Origin: Dyadobacter sp. CY326
GTDB taxonomy: Bacteria; Bacteroidota; Bacteroidia; Cytophagales; Spirosomataceae
Length of the DNA: 64,000 nt
NCBI RefSeq assembly: GCF_021390515.1
Contig: NZ_JAJUXI010000004.1
Location: 1 to 64,000 of the forward strand
Reading direction: 5' to 3'
Made by a program: the position numbers and the translations under genes. The notes beneath the pieces were generated by a model that searched no databases, was not told where the DNA came from, and worked only from the letters and a program-made list of their open reading frames with translations. Below are positions 63,945 to 64,000 of this stretch, piece after piece (the first letter of the stretch is position 1; each line of letters starts with the position of its first letter).

Positions 63945-64000
63945 TCAGCTTGCTGAATAGCGCTTTCCATAACGGTTCAGCCAATCCATCAATCGGTTGA
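63945..64000 (-). CDS. Possible C-terminal end of a gene cut by the window
   Basis: On the minus strand the last frame at the right edge reads NRLMDWLNRYGKRYSAS and stops at 63945-63947. It is only 18 codons, and another minus-strand frame is also open here, so it may be the end of a gene that starts beyond the window. Confidence 0.3.
   Translation of the reverse strand, partial: NRLMDWLNRYGKRYSAS

Overview
The window looks like a chromosomal segment of a Bacteroidetes bacterium of the order Cytophagales, probably Dyadobacter or a close relative. The evidence is type IX secretion (T9SS) C-terminal sorting domains on several proteins, genes for a PorZ-like protein and GldD, two C25-family (gingipain/PorU-like) peptidases, TonB receptors with an N-terminal carboxypeptidase-regulatory-like domain, many FG-GAP and NHL propeller proteins, and promoters of the Bacteroidetes type (TTG, about 20 nt, TAnnTTTG). 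The genus is an inference from gene content. No tRNA, rRNA, CRISPR array or complete insertion sequence was seen.

Layout. 1-4000: intact ahcY, plus a second copy of only its 3' third 2.1 kb away. Between them lie a frameshifted gene and an alpha/beta hydrolase in AT-richer DNA. 4.2-6.1 kb: a LytS/LytTR two-component pair. 6.2-9.9 kb: a run of lipoproteins and small membrane proteins. 10-12.7 kb: ahpC-ahpD and murF. 12.8-19.5 kb: FG-GAP proteins, a RhaT-type sugar transporter and a sugar epimerase, interrupted by seven tandem ~165-bp units that each hold four hairpins. 19.5-27.3 kb: a TonB receptor, two surface proteins (one frameshifted), mqo and a collagen-like lipoprotein. 27.5-33.9 kb: two tandem C25 peptidases.

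33.9-36.1 kb holds the most notable item. A 51-codon gene has every hallmark of a lasso-peptide precursor. It lies 15 nt upstream of, and in the same frame as, an asparagine-synthetase-like lasso cyclase. No RRE (B1) or leader peptidase (B2) gene is present anywhere in the window.

36.2-47.4 kb: lipoprotein, udk, porZ-like, a three-fold repeat surface protein, comB, gcvT, FG-GAP protein, membrane zinc peptidase, heptose adenylyltransferase, a UPF0104 membrane protein and panD. 47.5-57.1 kb: Gfo/Idh oxidoreductase, panC, a GT5-only glycogen synthase-like protein, glmS, gldD, a degenerate ImmA/IrrE-like protein, an SDR and an IlvD/Edd-type dehydratase. 57.2-64 kb: class A beta-lactamase-like protein, then a compact metal-homeostasis group (MerC protein, Fur-family regulator, TonB receptor). 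In that group two copies of a TGCAAC-N3-GTTGCA palindrome overlap the -33 elements of the two predicted target promoters. A membrane protein and an NHL-propeller protein end the window.

The genes work together mainly in building and decorating the cell envelope (T9SS, lipoproteins, murF, glmS, heptose activation). Sugar-acid/sugar uptake, pantothenate synthesis (panC, panD) and peroxide defence (AhpC/AhpD) are also represented.
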